DNA of 64,000 nucleotides from an uncultured Nocardioides sp. (GCF_947488515.1 NZ_CANKZF010000003.1:372001-436000); one strand, 5' to 3'. Positions 8,601-17,096 are shown, counted from the stretch's first letter. Program-made: numbers and translations. The notes: generated by a model not told the origin, from the sequence alone.

Positions 8601-10085
8601 ATGGCTGACCCGAAGGGCTTCCTGAAGCACGGCCGCGAGGTCGCCTCCCGTCGCGACGTCGCCGAGCGCGTCCATGACTGGAACGAGGTCTACCCCGACG
8701 GCATCGGCCGCGCGCTGCTCCCGATCATCAACACCCAGGCCGGGCGCTGCATGGACTGCGGCATCCCGTTCTGCCACCAGGGCTGCCCGCTGGGCAACAT
8801 CATCCCGGAGTGGAACGACCTGGTCTGGCGCGACGACTGGGACGGCGCGATGGACCGCCTCCACGCGACCAACAACTTCCCGGAGTTCACCGGCCGCCTG
8901 TGCCCGGCCCCCTGCGAGACCGCCTGCGTGCTGGGCATCAACCAGGACCCGGTGACCATCAAGAACGTCGAGGTCTCGATCATCGACCGCGCCTGGGGCT
9001 CGGGCTACGTCCGCCCCCAGCCGCCGGAGTGGCTCTCGGGCAAGACCGTGGCCGTGATCGGCTCCGGCCCCGCCGGCCTGGCCGCCGCCCAGCAGCTCAC
9101 CCGCGCCGGTCACACCGTCGCGGTCTACGAGCGGGCGGACAAGATCGGCGGCCTGCTGCGCTACGGCATCCCCGAGTTCAAGATGGAGAAGAAGCACCTC
9201 GACCGGCGCCTCGACCAGATGCGCCGTGAGGGCACCGTCTTCCGCGCCGGGGTGGACGTCGGCGGCGACCTGACCGGCGACAAGCTGCTCGACCGCTACG
9301 ACGCCGTGGTGCTCGCCATGGGTGCGACCGCCGCGCGCGACCTGCCCGTCCCGGGCCGCGAGCTCGGTGGGATCCACCAGGCCATGGAGTTCCTGCCGCA
9401 GGCCAACCGCGTCGCGCTCGGGGAGGCCCCGACCGCCGACGGCACGGAGCAGATCGTCGCGACCGACAAGGACGTCGTCATCATCGGCGGCGGCGACACC
9501 GGCGCCGACTGCCTCGGCACGTCGATCCGCCAGGGCGCCCGCTCGATCACGCAGCTGGAGATCATGCCGCGGCCCGGCGAGGACCGCCCCGAGGGCCAGC
9601 CGTGGCCGACGTACCCCATGACCTTCCGGGTGTCCTCGGCCCACGAGGAGGGCGGCGACCGGGTCTACGCCGTGTCGACGCAGGAGTTCGTCGGTGACGC
9701 CGACGGCCACGTCGCCTCGCTCCGGCTGGTCGAGGTCGACGCCAAGTTCCAGCCCGTCGAGGGCACCGAGCGCGACATCCCGGCACAGCTGGTGCTGCTC
9801 GCGATGGGCTTCACCGGTCCGGAGCGCTCCCGCCCCGAGGGCCCCGGCCTGATCGACCAGCTCGGGGTCGACCTCGACGAGCGCGGCAACGTCAAGCGTG
9901 ACGCTTCGTACGCCGCCTCCGTGCCGGGCGTCTACGTCGCCGGCGACGTGGGTCGCGGGCAGTCGCTGATCGTCTGGGCGATCGCCGAGGGTCGCAGCGC
10001 GGCCGCGGCCGTCGACTCCTACCTCACCGGCTCGACCACGCTCCCGGCGCCGATCAAGCCGCACGAGCGCCCGCTCGTCGTCTGA
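8601..10085 (+). CDS. gltD: Glutamate synthase (NADPH) small subunit
   Basis: GltD passes electrons from NADPH through FAD and two 4Fe-4S clusters to GltB. The 494-residue protein has the cysteine-rich N-terminal segment (CMDCGIPFCHQGCPLGN and CPAPCETACVLG), an FAD-binding GSGPAGLAAA loop and a second dinucleotide site at GGGDTGADC. The length is typical. ATG 8601 is preceded by GAAGAAGG. The 60-base gap after gltB has no terminator, so the two genes are probably one transcript. The same eight bases, ATGGCTGA, occur across the gltB stop codon and at this start. I take this as coincidence. Confidence 0.97.
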   Translation: MADPKGFLKHGREVASRRDVAERVHDWNEVYPDGIGRALLPIINTQAGRCMDCGIPFCHQGCPLGNIIPEWNDLVWRDDWDGAMDRLHATNNFPEFTGRLCPAPCETACVLGINQDPVTIKNVEVSIIDRAWGSGYVRPQPPEWLSGKTVAVIGSGPAGLAAAQQLTRAGHTVAVYERADKIGGLLRYGIPEFKMEKKHLDRRLDQMRREGTVFRAGVDVGGDLTGDKLLDRYDAVVLAMGATAARDLPVPGRELGGIHQAMEFLPQANRVALGEAPTADGTEQIVATDKDVVIIGGGDTGADCLGTSIRQGARSITQLEIMPRPGEDRPEGQPWPTYPMTFRVSSAHEEGGDRVYAVSTQEFVGDADGHVASLRLVEVDAKFQPVEGTERDIPAQLVLLAMGFTGPERSRPEGPGLIDQLGVDLDERGNVKRDASYAASVPGVYVAGDVGRGQSLIVWAIAEGRSAAAAVDSYLTGSTTLPAPIKPHERPLVV

Positions 10086-10111
10086 ACCGGTCGTCGTCGT
10101 CGTCCGATCCG

Positions 10112-10185
10112 CTGTAACGCCGGGTTACGGCTTGTACCCACCCGGATATATCCGGGTGGGTACAGCTCCTAACCCGGCGTTACAG
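10112..10185. repeat. 74-bp nested palindrome between gltD and pyk
   Basis: Two concentric inverted repeats share one centre between 10148 and 10149. The inner 32 bp (10133-10164) are a perfect palindrome, with left half TGTACCCACCCGGATA and no loop. The outer arms CTGTAACGCCGGGTTA and TAACCCGGCGTTACAG are perfect over 16 bases. Only five bases per side (10128-10132 against 10165-10169) do not pair. Each outer arm also contains its own GTAAC/GTTAC dyad. It ends 49 bases before the pyk -10 box. It could be a terminator for gltD, a cruciform site, a protein operator or a palindromic repeat element. Confidence 0.85.
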
Positions 10186-10233
10186 GGAGTCCACCTGCCG
10201 GAGCGGGCTTGCTTGGAACGATCCAATCTCCGA

Positions 10234-10239
10234 TAGGGT
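10234..10239 (+). promoter_or_regulatory. -10 box of a leaderless pyk transcript
   Basis: TAGGGT is followed by exactly seven bases and then GTG 10247. This is the spacing expected when transcription begins at the first base of the start codon. Confidence 0.55.
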
Positions 10240-10246
10240 GGAGCCC

Positions 10247-11695
10247 GTGCGTAGAGCAAAGATCGTCTGCACCCTCGGTCCTGCGGTGAACACCCCCGAG
10301 GGGATCCGATCCCTCGTCGAGGCCGGCATGGACGTCGCGAGGCTCAACATGAGCCACGGGGCGTACGCCGACCACGAGGCCGTCTACCGGCTGGTCCGGC
10401 AGGCCTCCGACGACACCGGCCACGCGATCGGCATCTTCGCCGACCTGCAGGGTCCGAAGATCCGCCTCGAGCGGTTCGCCGACGGGCCGGTGAAGCTGAA
10501 GCGTGGCGCCACCTTCACCATCACCACCCGCGACGTCGAGGGCACCGTCGACATCTGCGGGACGACGTACAAGGGCCTGCCCGGCGACGTGAAGCCCGGC
10601 GACCCGCTCCTGATCGATGACGGCAAGGTCCGGCTGAAGGTCGTCTCGGTCGACGACACCGACGTCGTCACCGAGGTCGTCGTGCCCGGCAAGGTCTCCA
10701 ACAACAAGGGCATCAACCTGCCCGGCGTCGCCGTGTCCGTCCCGGCGCTGTCGGAGAAGGACACCGAGGACCTGCGCTGGGCGCTGCGGCTCGGCGTCGA
10801 CTTCATCGCGCTGAGCTTCGTGCGCCACGCCGGCGACGCCGAGGACGTGCGTGCGGTGATGCGCGAGGAGGGCATCTTCGTCCCGATCATCGCCAAGATC
10901 GAGAAGCCCCAGGCGATCGACAACATCGACGAGATCGTCGACGCCTTCGACGGCATCATGGTCGCGCGCGGCGACCTCGGCGTGGAGTGCCCGCTCGAGG
11001 ACGTGCCGATCCACCAGAAGCTCATCATCGACAAGGCCCGCCGCAACGCGAAGCCGGTCATCGTCGCCACCCAGATGCTCGAGTCGATGATCACCTCCCC
11101 GGCACCGACGCGCGCCGAGGCCAGCGACGTCGCCAACGCCGTCCTCGACGGTGCCGACGCGGTGATGCTCTCGGGCGAGACGAGCGTGGGGGAGTACCCC
11201 ATCGTCGCCGTCGAGACCATGGCCCGCATCGTGCAGTCCACCGAGGAGCACGGGCTCAGCCACATGGCGGCCGTGGCGTGGCAGCCGCACACCCGCGGCG
11301 GCATCATCGCCAAGGCTGCCGCCGAGGTCGCCGAGCGCGTCGAGGCGAAGTACGTCGTCGCCTTCACCGTCAGCGGCGACTCCGCGAAGCGACTCTCCCG
11401 CTACCGCGGCCCCGTCCCCGTCCTCGCCTTCACCCCCGCGGCACGCACCCGCTCCCAGCTCGCGCTGACCTGGGGCGTCGAGACGTTCCTCGGCGCCGAC
11501 GTGGAGCACACCGACGAGATGGTCCGCCAGGTCGACGAGGCGCTGCTCCACATCGGGCGGGTGAAGAAGGGCGACCTCGTCGTGATCATCGCCGGCAGCC
11601 CGCCCGGCATCCCGGGTTCGACCAACGCGCTGCGGATCCACCGGATGGGCGACGCCATCGACGGGGCCGCGCCGGCCTACCGCCGCAGCCGCTGA
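10247..11695 (+). CDS. pyk: Pyruvate kinase
   Basis: Pyruvate kinase converts phosphoenolpyruvate and ADP to pyruvate and ATP, the last step of glycolysis. The 482-residue protein begins RRAKIVCTLGPA. It carries the catalytic-lysine and metal-binding segment PIIAKIEKPQAI, followed by MVARGDLGVE, and the C-terminal allosteric domain is present. GTG 10247 was preferred over GTG 10238 because it gives the usual family N-terminus and lies seven bases after a TAGGGT box, which fits a leaderless message. A 74-bp palindrome lies upstream and a duplicated hairpin repeat follows the stop. Confidence 0.96.
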   Translation: MRRAKIVCTLGPAVNTPEGIRSLVEAGMDVARLNMSHGAYADHEAVYRLVRQASDDTGHAIGIFADLQGPKIRLERFADGPVKLKRGATFTITTRDVEGTVDICGTTYKGLPGDVKPGDPLLIDDGKVRLKVVSVDDTDVVTEVVVPGKVSNNKGINLPGVAVSVPALSEKDTEDLRWALRLGVDFIALSFVRHAGDAEDVRAVMREEGIFVPIIAKIEKPQAIDNIDEIVDAFDGIMVARGDLGVECPLEDVPIHQKLIIDKARRNAKPVIVATQMLESMITSPAPTRAEASDVANAVLDGADAVMLSGETSVGEYPIVAVETMARIVQSTEEHGLSHMAAVAWQPHTRGGIIAKAAAEVAERVEAKYVVAFTVSGDSAKRLSRYRGPVPVLAFTPAARTRSQLALTWGVETFLGADVEHTDEMVRQVDEALLHIGRVKKGDLVVIIAGSPPGIPGSTNALRIHRMGDAIDGAAPAYRRSR

Positions 11696-11698
11696 CTC

Positions 11699-11827
11699 GC
11701 CGGGCGGTGCGTCAGCCACCTTCGGCGCGCCGTGGACGTGGCTGGGCCACCGCTCCTGCGGGCGCCGCGCCGCCGGGCGGTGCGTCAGCCACCTCCGGCG
11801 CGCCGCGAACGTGGCTGGGCCACCGCT
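11699..11827. repeat. Two 56-bp direct repeats, each able to fold into a hairpin
   Basis: The 56 bases at 11699-11754 recur at 11772-11827 with three mismatches, a 73-bp period. Each copy contains CAGCCAC and, about 18 bases later, GTGGCTG, so each can fold, with a further CGGCGCGCCG dyad in the loop. They fill the space between the pyk stop and the 3' end of the tRNA on the other strand. They could be tandem terminators for one or both sides or a copied palindromic element. No protein-coding sequence is evident here. Confidence 0.8.
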
Positions 11828-11839
11828 GGCGGCCTCGAG

Positions 11840-11912
11840 TGCCCCGGGTGAGATTCGAACTCACACTGGATGGTGTTTGAGACCACTGCCTCTGCCATTG
11901 GGCTACCGGGGC
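11840..11912 (-). tRNA. tRNA with anticodon CAA (leucine) and a short variable loop
   Basis: Read on the minus strand, the 73 bases form a cloverleaf. The acceptor stem is GCCCCGG with CCGGGGC. The anticodon stem is GTGGT/ACCAT around the loop CTCAAAC, giving anticodon CAA, which reads TTG (leucine). The T arm is GTGAG-TTCGAAT-CTCAC. The discriminator base is A and CCA is not encoded. The variable loop is only about five bases, whereas bacterial leucine tRNAs normally have a long variable arm. The D stem is slightly irregular, with one unpaired A on its 3' side. The isotype call therefore rests on the anticodon. Confidence 0.85.
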
Positions 11913-11939
11913 GAATCGGCGTCGGAACCCTATCCGAAC

Positions 11940-11945
11940 TAGCCT
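11940..11945 (+). promoter_or_regulatory. -10 box of a leaderless response-regulator transcript
   Basis: TAGCCT is followed by seven bases and GTG 11953. No ribosome binding site fits in between, so the message is probably leaderless. The box is divergent from the tRNA gene, whose 5' end is at 11912. Confidence 0.5.
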
Positions 11946-11952
11946 TGCCGTC

Positions 11953-12600
11953 GTGACGCAGCCCGTTGAGAGCAGCACCCCCGCAGACGGCGTACGCCGG
12001 GTCGTGATCGCCGAGGACGAGGCGCTCATCCGCATGGACCTCGCCGAGATGCTCGGCGAGGAGGGGTACGACGTCGTGGGCCAGGCCGGCGACGGGCAGC
12101 GGGCGATCGAGCTGGCGCGCGAGCTGCGGCCCGACCTGGTCATCCTCGACGTCAGGATGCCCGTTCTCGACGGCATCGCTGCCGCCGAGACGATCGCGGG
12201 GGAGCGGATCGCCCCGGTCGTCATCCTCACCGCGTTCTCCCAGCGCGACCTCGTGTCCCGGGCGCGCGACGCCGGTGCGATGGCGTACCTCGTGAAGCCG
12301 TTCCAGCGCGGCGACCTGGTGCCCGCGATCGAGATGGCGGTCAGCCGCTACGCCGAGATCACGGTGCTGGAGCGGGAGGTCTCCGACCTCCAGGAGTCGT
12401 TGGCCACGCGCAAGTCCGTCGACCGCGCCAAGAGCGTGCTCCAGGAGAAGCTCGGGCTGAGCGAGCCCGATGCCTTCCGCTGGATCCAGAAGACCGCGAT
12501 GGACCTCCGCCTGTCGATGAAGCAGGTCTCCGACGGCGTCGTGGAGCACGGGGTGGCCGGGCTCGGCGACGCCGGTCGCGGACCTGCCGACCCCTCCTGA
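11953..12600 (+). CDS. pdtaR: ANTAR-domain response regulator (PdtaR-like)
   Basis: This 215-residue protein has a receiver domain followed by an RNA-binding ANTAR domain. The phosphoacceptor is D66 (LVILDVRMPVLDG), preceded by the acidic EDE cluster, with the conserved K115 in YLVKPFQ. A coiled linker leads to ANTAR at about 135-195 (RAKSVLQEKLGLSEPDAF). PdtaR-type regulators act after transcription starts, by binding paired RNA hairpins when phosphorylated by the kinase PdtaS. No partner kinase lies in this window. Its place after pyk and a tRNA is familiar in actinobacteria. The GTG start fits a leaderless transcript. Confidence 0.92.
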   Translation: MTQPVESSTPADGVRRVVIAEDEALIRMDLAEMLGEEGYDVVGQAGDGQRAIELARELRPDLVILDVRMPVLDGIAAAETIAGERIAPVVILTAFSQRDLVSRARDAGAMAYLVKPFQRGDLVPAIEMAVSRYAEITVLEREVSDLQESLATRKSVDRAKSVLQEKLGLSEPDAFRWIQKTAMDLRLSMKQVSDGVVEHGVAGLGDAGRGPADPS

Positions 12601-12744
12601 CCCAGGGGCTCGTCAAGGTCTCCTCAAGGCCGGGACCGCATGGCGTGTTTCGGGCGGGTTTCCGGTACAGACCGGTTGGTCACGAAACGGCAACGGCACG
12701 CAACTCGGGCAGCCCAATCGTGTCGCGGGCCACATTCCGGGTGT

Positions 12745-12750
12745 TAGGTT
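12745..12750 (+). promoter_or_regulatory. Candidate -10 element for the branched-chain amino acid operon
   Basis: TAGGTT lies 51 bases before the ATG of the binding protein, with a GGAGGG ribosome site in between. A small dyad, CCGGT-ACAG-ACCGG, is at 12662-12675 about 70 bases upstream and could be an operator. The -35 region is not recognisable. Confidence 0.4.
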
Positions 12751-12801
12751 CCCGCCGAGAGGCTGCCGAGGTGGACAGCCCATAGAACTGTGGAGGGATC
12801 C

Positions 12802-13959
12802 ATGATCCGCTCATCCAAGACGTGGCAGGCTGTCGCGTTCACGGCTGTTGCCGGCCTCGCGCTGACCGCGTGCGGCACGACCGACACCGACGGCGGCGGC
12901 GGCGACGCCGGCGGCGAGGACTGCAACTTCAAGATCGGTGCGATGGGTGCCCTCTCCGGCGCCAACGCCAGCATCGTCATCCCGTCTGTGGACGGCGCCG
13001 AGCTGGCCATCAAGCAGTGGGACAACGACGAGTGCGAGGTGACCCTCGAGCGCTTCGACACCGAGGGTGACCCGGCCAAGGCCACGCCCGTCGCGACCCA
13101 GATCGCCGGCGACGACACCTTCATCGGCGTCCTCGGTGGCGCGTTCTCGGGCGAGACCCGCGCGACGAAGACCATCTACCAGGATGGTGGCGTGCCGATG
13201 ATCAGCCAGTCGGCCACCGCGACCGACCTGACGCAGGAGGACCCGGTCGAGGTCTTCCACCGTCTCGTGCCGTACGACGACTACCAGGGCGCGGCGATCG
13301 CGAAGTACCTCACCGACGAGGTCGGCGCTTCCAAGGTCTTCGTGGTCGACAACTCCGAGGCCTACGGCGAGCCCCTGGCCGACCGCGTCGAGGAGACCCT
13401 CGGCGACGCGATGGTCCAGCGCGACAAGACGCAGGTCGGCCAGACCGACTTCGCCCCGACGATCTCGAAGATGGAGTCGGCCGAGCCCGACGCCATCTTC
13501 TACGGCGGCTACATCGCCGAGGCGGCTCCGCTGCTCAAGCAGATCCGCGACGCGGGCATCAAGGCCCCGTTCGTCGGCGGTGACGGCCTCTACGGTGCCG
13601 ACTTCGGCAACGCCGTCGGCGACGCCGGTGAGGGCGCGGTCGTGATGTGCCCCTGCGCCCCGATCGAGGAGGACAGCACCTTCGCTGCCGACTTCGAGGA
13701 GGAGTTCGGCAACGCGCCGGGCGCCTACGCCGCTGAGGGCTACGACGCGATGACGGTCTTCCTCAAGGGTCTCGAGGACGGCGCCCGCACCCGCGAGGAC
13801 ATGCTCGCGTTCGTCAACGACTACACCGGTGAGGGCCTCAGCAAGGAGATCGCCTTCGACGACGCCGGCGACGTCCCCGCAGAGAACGTGTCCTACTGGG
13901 CCTACAAGAACGAGGGCGGCACGCTGACGCCCGAGGTCGAGGTCAAGCCCGAGGGCTGA
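12802..13959 (+). CDS. livK: Branched-chain amino acid ABC transporter, substrate-binding lipoprotein
   Basis: This 385-residue extracytoplasmic binding protein (type I periplasmic-binding fold, Leu/Ile/Val-binding family) captures the substrate for the permease encoded downstream. The signal peptide ends in the lipobox LTAC, so the mature protein is anchored by its cysteine. The family segments IGAMGALSGANAS and FVVDNSEAYG are seen. ATG 12802 has GGAGGG six bases upstream. An in-frame GTG at 12790 is less likely because it lies before that site. A strong hairpin follows the stop. Leucine, isoleucine and valine are the usual ligands, but the exact substrate cannot be read from sequence. Confidence 0.93.
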   Translation: MIRSSKTWQAVAFTAVAGLALTACGTTDTDGGGGDAGGEDCNFKIGAMGALSGANASIVIPSVDGAELAIKQWDNDECEVTLERFDTEGDPAKATPVATQIAGDDTFIGVLGGAFSGETRATKTIYQDGGVPMISQSATATDLTQEDPVEVFHRLVPYDDYQGAAIAKYLTDEVGASKVFVVDNSEAYGEPLADRVEETLGDAMVQRDKTQVGQTDFAPTISKMESAEPDAIFYGGYIAEAAPLLKQIRDAGIKAPFVGGDGLYGADFGNAVGDAGEGAVVMCPCAPIEEDSTFAADFEEEFGNAPGAYAAEGYDAMTVFLKGLEDGARTREDMLAFVNDYTGEGLSKEIAFDDAGDVPAENVSYWAYKNEGGTLTPEVEVKPEG

Positions 13960-13980
13960 CGGACACCAGCACCAAGCACC

Positions 13981-14010
13981 GCGGGGGCGGCCGGCAACGG
14001 CCGCCCCCGC
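13981..14010 (+). terminator. Hairpin between livK and livH
   Basis: GCGGGGGCGGCCG and CGGCCGCCCCCGC form a perfect 13-bp stem with a GCAA loop. The position inside the operon suggests partial termination or 3'-end protection, which would leave more binding-protein message than permease message. Confidence 0.7.
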
Positions 14011-14060
14011 TCCATGGGCCCCCGACCGGGGCCGAGGCCTGAACCTGAGAGGAGTCCCGT

Positions 14061-15032
14061 GTGGACTTCGACGCCCTGATCAGCGGTCTGGACCGTCACA
14101 CGCTGGACGGCATCACCCGGGGATCCATCTACGCTCTCGTCGCGCTCGGCTACACCATGGTGTACGGCGTGATGAAGCTCATCAACTTCGCCCACTCCGA
14201 GGTGTTCATGGTGGGCACCTGGACCGTGCTCGGTGTCTACACGGTCCTCGGCGCCACCTCCGGCATGGGGGTCGGGGCGGTCATCGGCGCCACCGTGCTG
14301 GCACTGCTCGCGGCGATGCTGGCCTCGGCAGGCACCGCACTGGCCGTCGAGCGGATCGCCTACCGGCCGCTGCGGAAGAAGGGTGCTCCGCCGCTGATCT
14401 TCCTCATCACCGGCATCGGCTGCTCGCTCGTGCTGGTCGAGACCTTCGGCCAGGTGCTGAAGGCATTCTTCGGTCCGCCGTTCGGCCGCGTGACGGTCAA
14501 CGTGCCGTCCGTGATCGAGACCAAGGTCGTCTTCACGATCCCCGGCCTCGACCTGCCTGTCACCAACACCCGGCTGCTGATCATCATCGGCGCCATCGTG
14601 ATGATGGTGGCCCTGGACACGTTCGTGAACAAGAGCCGCCTCGGCCGCGGCGTCCGCGCGGTCGCGCAGGACCCGGACACCGCCTCCCTGATGGGCGTCA
14701 ACCAGGAGCGCGTGATCATGCTGGTCTTCGTGCTCGGTGGCGCGATGGCCGGCGTCGCCGCGCTCCTGTTCACCGTCCAGTACGACATCACGAAGTTCGA
14801 CATCGGCTTCATCATCGGCATCAAGGCTTTCACCGCGGCTGTCCTGGGCGGCATCGGCAACCTGCGCGGTGCGCTGGTCGGCGGTCTGCTGCTGGGGGTG
14901 GTCGAGGTGTACGCCTCCCAGATCTGGGACTCCAGCTGGACCGACGTCACGGCGTTCATCGTCCTCGTCCTGGTCCTGATGTTCCGGCCCACCGGACTGC
15001 TCGGTGAGTCCCTCGGAAAGGCACGCGCATGA
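14061..15032 (+). CDS. livH: Branched-chain amino acid ABC transporter, permease
   Basis: LivH is one of the two membrane subunits of the high-affinity branched-chain amino acid importer. The 323-residue protein has about eight hydrophobic segments. It carries the family's N-terminal sequence GITRGSIYALVALGYTMVYG and the cytoplasmic coupling loop VRAVAQDPDTASLMGVN. The GTG start at 14061 has GAGAGGAG at 14047-14054. The stop overlaps the ATG of livM as ATGA, so the pair is translationally coupled and likely forms a heterodimer. Confidence 0.95.
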   Translation: MDFDALISGLDRHTLDGITRGSIYALVALGYTMVYGVMKLINFAHSEVFMVGTWTVLGVYTVLGATSGMGVGAVIGATVLALLAAMLASAGTALAVERIAYRPLRKKGAPPLIFLITGIGCSLVLVETFGQVLKAFFGPPFGRVTVNVPSVIETKVVFTIPGLDLPVTNTRLLIIIGAIVMMVALDTFVNKSRLGRGVRAVAQDPDTASLMGVNQERVIMLVFVLGGAMAGVAALLFTVQYDITKFDIGFIIGIKAFTAAVLGGIGNLRGALVGGLLLGVVEVYASQIWDSSWTDVTAFIVLVLVLMFRPTGLLGESLGKARA

Positions 15033-16168
15033 GCCAGATCTCCGACTCCATCCGCGGGCTCCAGATCGGCAACCGCTGGGACCGGGCCCCGAAGTGGGTC
15101 CGTTCCGTCGGCCTGCTGCTGGTCATCGCCTTCGCGTTCTACCTGCCCTTCCTCAACGTCCTGCCGTTCGCCTACATCCGCACCGACCTCAACCCGACGG
15201 GCTCGGACTGGGCGAGCGTGCTGTTCCTCATCGTCGTCTACATGATCGCGGCCGTCGGCCTCAACGTGGTGATCGGCTTCGCCGGACTGCTCGACCTCGG
15301 CTACGTCGGCTTCTACGCGCTCGGCGCCTACTCGGTGGCCCTGTTCGGGTCGCCGTCCTCGCCGGTCGTGGAGGCCCTGCAGTCGCGGTTCGGCCTGTCC
15401 GACGAGTGGGCGGTCCCGTTCGTGATGTGCATCCCGATCGCGATCGCGATGTCGCTCACGGCGGGTGTGATCCTCGGCGCTCCGACGCTGCGGCTGCGAG
15501 GGGACTACCTCGCGATCGTCACCCTCGGGTTCGGCGAGATCATCCGCATCACCGCGCGCAACCTGGACAACGTCACCGGCGGTGCCGCGGGCATCACCCA
15601 GGTCCCCGTGCCGCCCGGGCCGGAGGTCGACGGGCGGTCGTTCTTCAACACCATCGACGCCGAGCGCTGGTACTGGCTGGCGCTCGTCATCCTCATCCTC
15701 ATCGTCTTCCTGGCCAGTCGCCTCGAGCACAGCCGTGTCGGTCGTGCCTGGCTGGCCATCCGCGAGGACGAGGACGCCGCGGCGGTGATGGGCGTCGCGG
15801 GCTTCAAGTTCAAGCTGTGGGCCTTCGCGATCGGCGCGTCCGTCGGCGGGCTGGCCGGCCTGCTGTTCGGCAGCAAGCAGCAGTACGTCGAGCCCAACGC
15901 CTTCATGCTGAACCTGTCGTTCCTCTTCGTGGCCATGGTGGTCATCGGGGGCTCGGGCAACATCGTCGGCGTCCTCGTCGGTGCCTTCCTGCTCACCTAC
16001 CTCCCCGAGCGGTTCCGTGAGCTCCAGGAGTGGCGCCCCTTCGCCTTCGGCCTGGCGCTGGTGCTCGTGATGGTCCTCCGACCCCAGGGCCTGGTGCCGA
16101 GCAGGCGACGAGCCGCAGAGATCGAAGATCGACGACACGAGGCCGAGGAGGCTGCCGCAGATGCCTGA
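15029..16168 (+). CDS. livM: Branched-chain amino acid ABC transporter, permease
   Basis: LivM is the second transmembrane subunit of the importer. The 379-residue protein has an N-terminal soluble stretch, then about nine membrane segments. Family motifs include GLNVVIGFAGLLDLGYVGFY and the coupling loop AIREDEDAAAVMGV near the C-terminal third. The ATG overlaps the livH stop by four bases and the end overlaps livG by eight bases. A cytoplasmic basic and acidic tail (RRRAAEIEDRRHEAEEAA) closes the protein. The length is typical. Confidence 0.95.
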   Translation: MSQISDSIRGLQIGNRWDRAPKWVRSVGLLLVIAFAFYLPFLNVLPFAYIRTDLNPTGSDWASVLFLIVVYMIAAVGLNVVIGFAGLLDLGYVGFYALGAYSVALFGSPSSPVVEALQSRFGLSDEWAVPFVMCIPIAIAMSLTAGVILGAPTLRLRGDYLAIVTLGFGEIIRITARNLDNVTGGAAGITQVPVPPGPEVDGRSFFNTIDAERWYWLALVILILIVFLASRLEHSRVGRAWLAIREDEDAAAVMGVAGFKFKLWAFAIGASVGGLAGLLFGSKQQYVEPNAFMLNLSFLFVAMVVIGGSGNIVGVLVGAFLLTYLPERFRELQEWRPFAFGLALVLVMVLRPQGLVPSRRRAAEIEDRRHEAEEAAADA

Positions 16169-17096
16169 GCACAAGATCGAGGGCGCCGAGGTGCTCAAGG
16201 ACACCTCCGACCACGACGCCATCGCCCACGAGGCGTCCGGCGCCATGGGTGACGTCCTGCTCGAGGTGGACCACGTCACCCTCCGCTTCGGCGGTGTCGT
16301 AGCGCTCAACGACGTCAACTTCGAGATCCGCCGGGGCGAGATCCTCGGCCTCATCGGTCCCAACGGTGCCGGCAAGACCACCTGCTTCAACGCGATGACC
16401 GGCGTCTACACGCCCACGGACGGCACGATCCGGTTCAAGGGCAAGGAGATCGCGGGCACCAAGCCCCACAGGATCAACCACCTCGGCATCGCCCGCACGT
16501 TCCAGAACATCCGGCTCTTCCCGGAGATGTCGGCGCTGGAGAACGTCATGGTCGGGTGCGACGCCCGCCACAAGACGAGCGTGCTCGGCGTGCTGTTCCG
16601 CGCCTACCGGGTCCGCCCGTCGGAGGAGGAGCTGCCGGCAAATGGCATCCGCCGCAGCTTCGCCAAGGTGTTCGGCATCAGCCGCCACACGCTGGAGGAG
16701 CGGGCCGGGCGACGTCGGTCCATGGAGCTGCTGCGCTTCGTGGGCATCGCCGACCGGGCCCACGAGGTCGCGCGCAACCTGCCCTACGGCTACCAGCGCC
16801 GCCTCGAGATCGCCCGCGCCCTGGCCACCGAGCCCGAGCTGATCTGCCTCGACGAGCCGGCTGCCGGCTTCAACCCCGCGGAGAAGGAGGACCTCATGGG
16901 TCTCATCCGCCGCATCCGCGACCTGGGGCACACGGTCCTGGTCATCGAGCACGACATGAAGCTGGTCCTCGGCGTGACCGACAGGATCGTCGTGCTCGAG
17001 TTCGGCCAGAAGATCGCAGAGGGCACCCCGGAAGAGGTCGCCCGCAACCCGAAGGTCATCGCCGCCTACCTGGGAGAGCCTGACGATGCTGCTTGA
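16161..17096 (+). CDS. livG: Branched-chain amino acid ABC transporter, ATP-binding protein
   Basis: LivG is one of two ATPases that energise LivH-LivM. Walker A is GPNGAGKT and the Q-loop region is ARTFQNIRLF. The signature region reads LPYGYQRRLEIARAL, with the usual LivG divergence from LSGGQ, and Walker B is LICLDEPAAGFNP. The switch histidine is in VLVIEHDM. At 311 residues it is about 50 longer than many LivG proteins. The extra length is an N-terminal extension of about 30 residues and an insertion around 155-185 in the helical subdomain. The 3' end overlaps livF by 11 bases. Confidence 0.95.
   Translation: MPEHKIEGAEVLKDTSDHDAIAHEASGAMGDVLLEVDHVTLRFGGVVALNDVNFEIRRGEILGLIGPNGAGKTTCFNAMTGVYTPTDGTIRFKGKEIAGTKPHRINHLGIARTFQNIRLFPEMSALENVMVGCDARHKTSVLGVLFRAYRVRPSEEELPANGIRRSFAKVFGISRHTLEERAGRRRSMELLRFVGIADRAHEVARNLPYGYQRRLEIARALATEPELICLDEPAAGFNPAEKEDLMGLIRRIRDLGHTVLVIEHDMKLVLGVTDRIVVLEFGQKIAEGTPEEVARNPKVIAAYLGEPDDAA

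Noticed and set aside
8534..8610. Duplication of ATGGCTGACC at the gltB end and the gltD start
   Set aside because: Ten shared bases (ATGGCTGACC) at a stop and at a start are within chance for this composition, and the surrounding sequence does not match.
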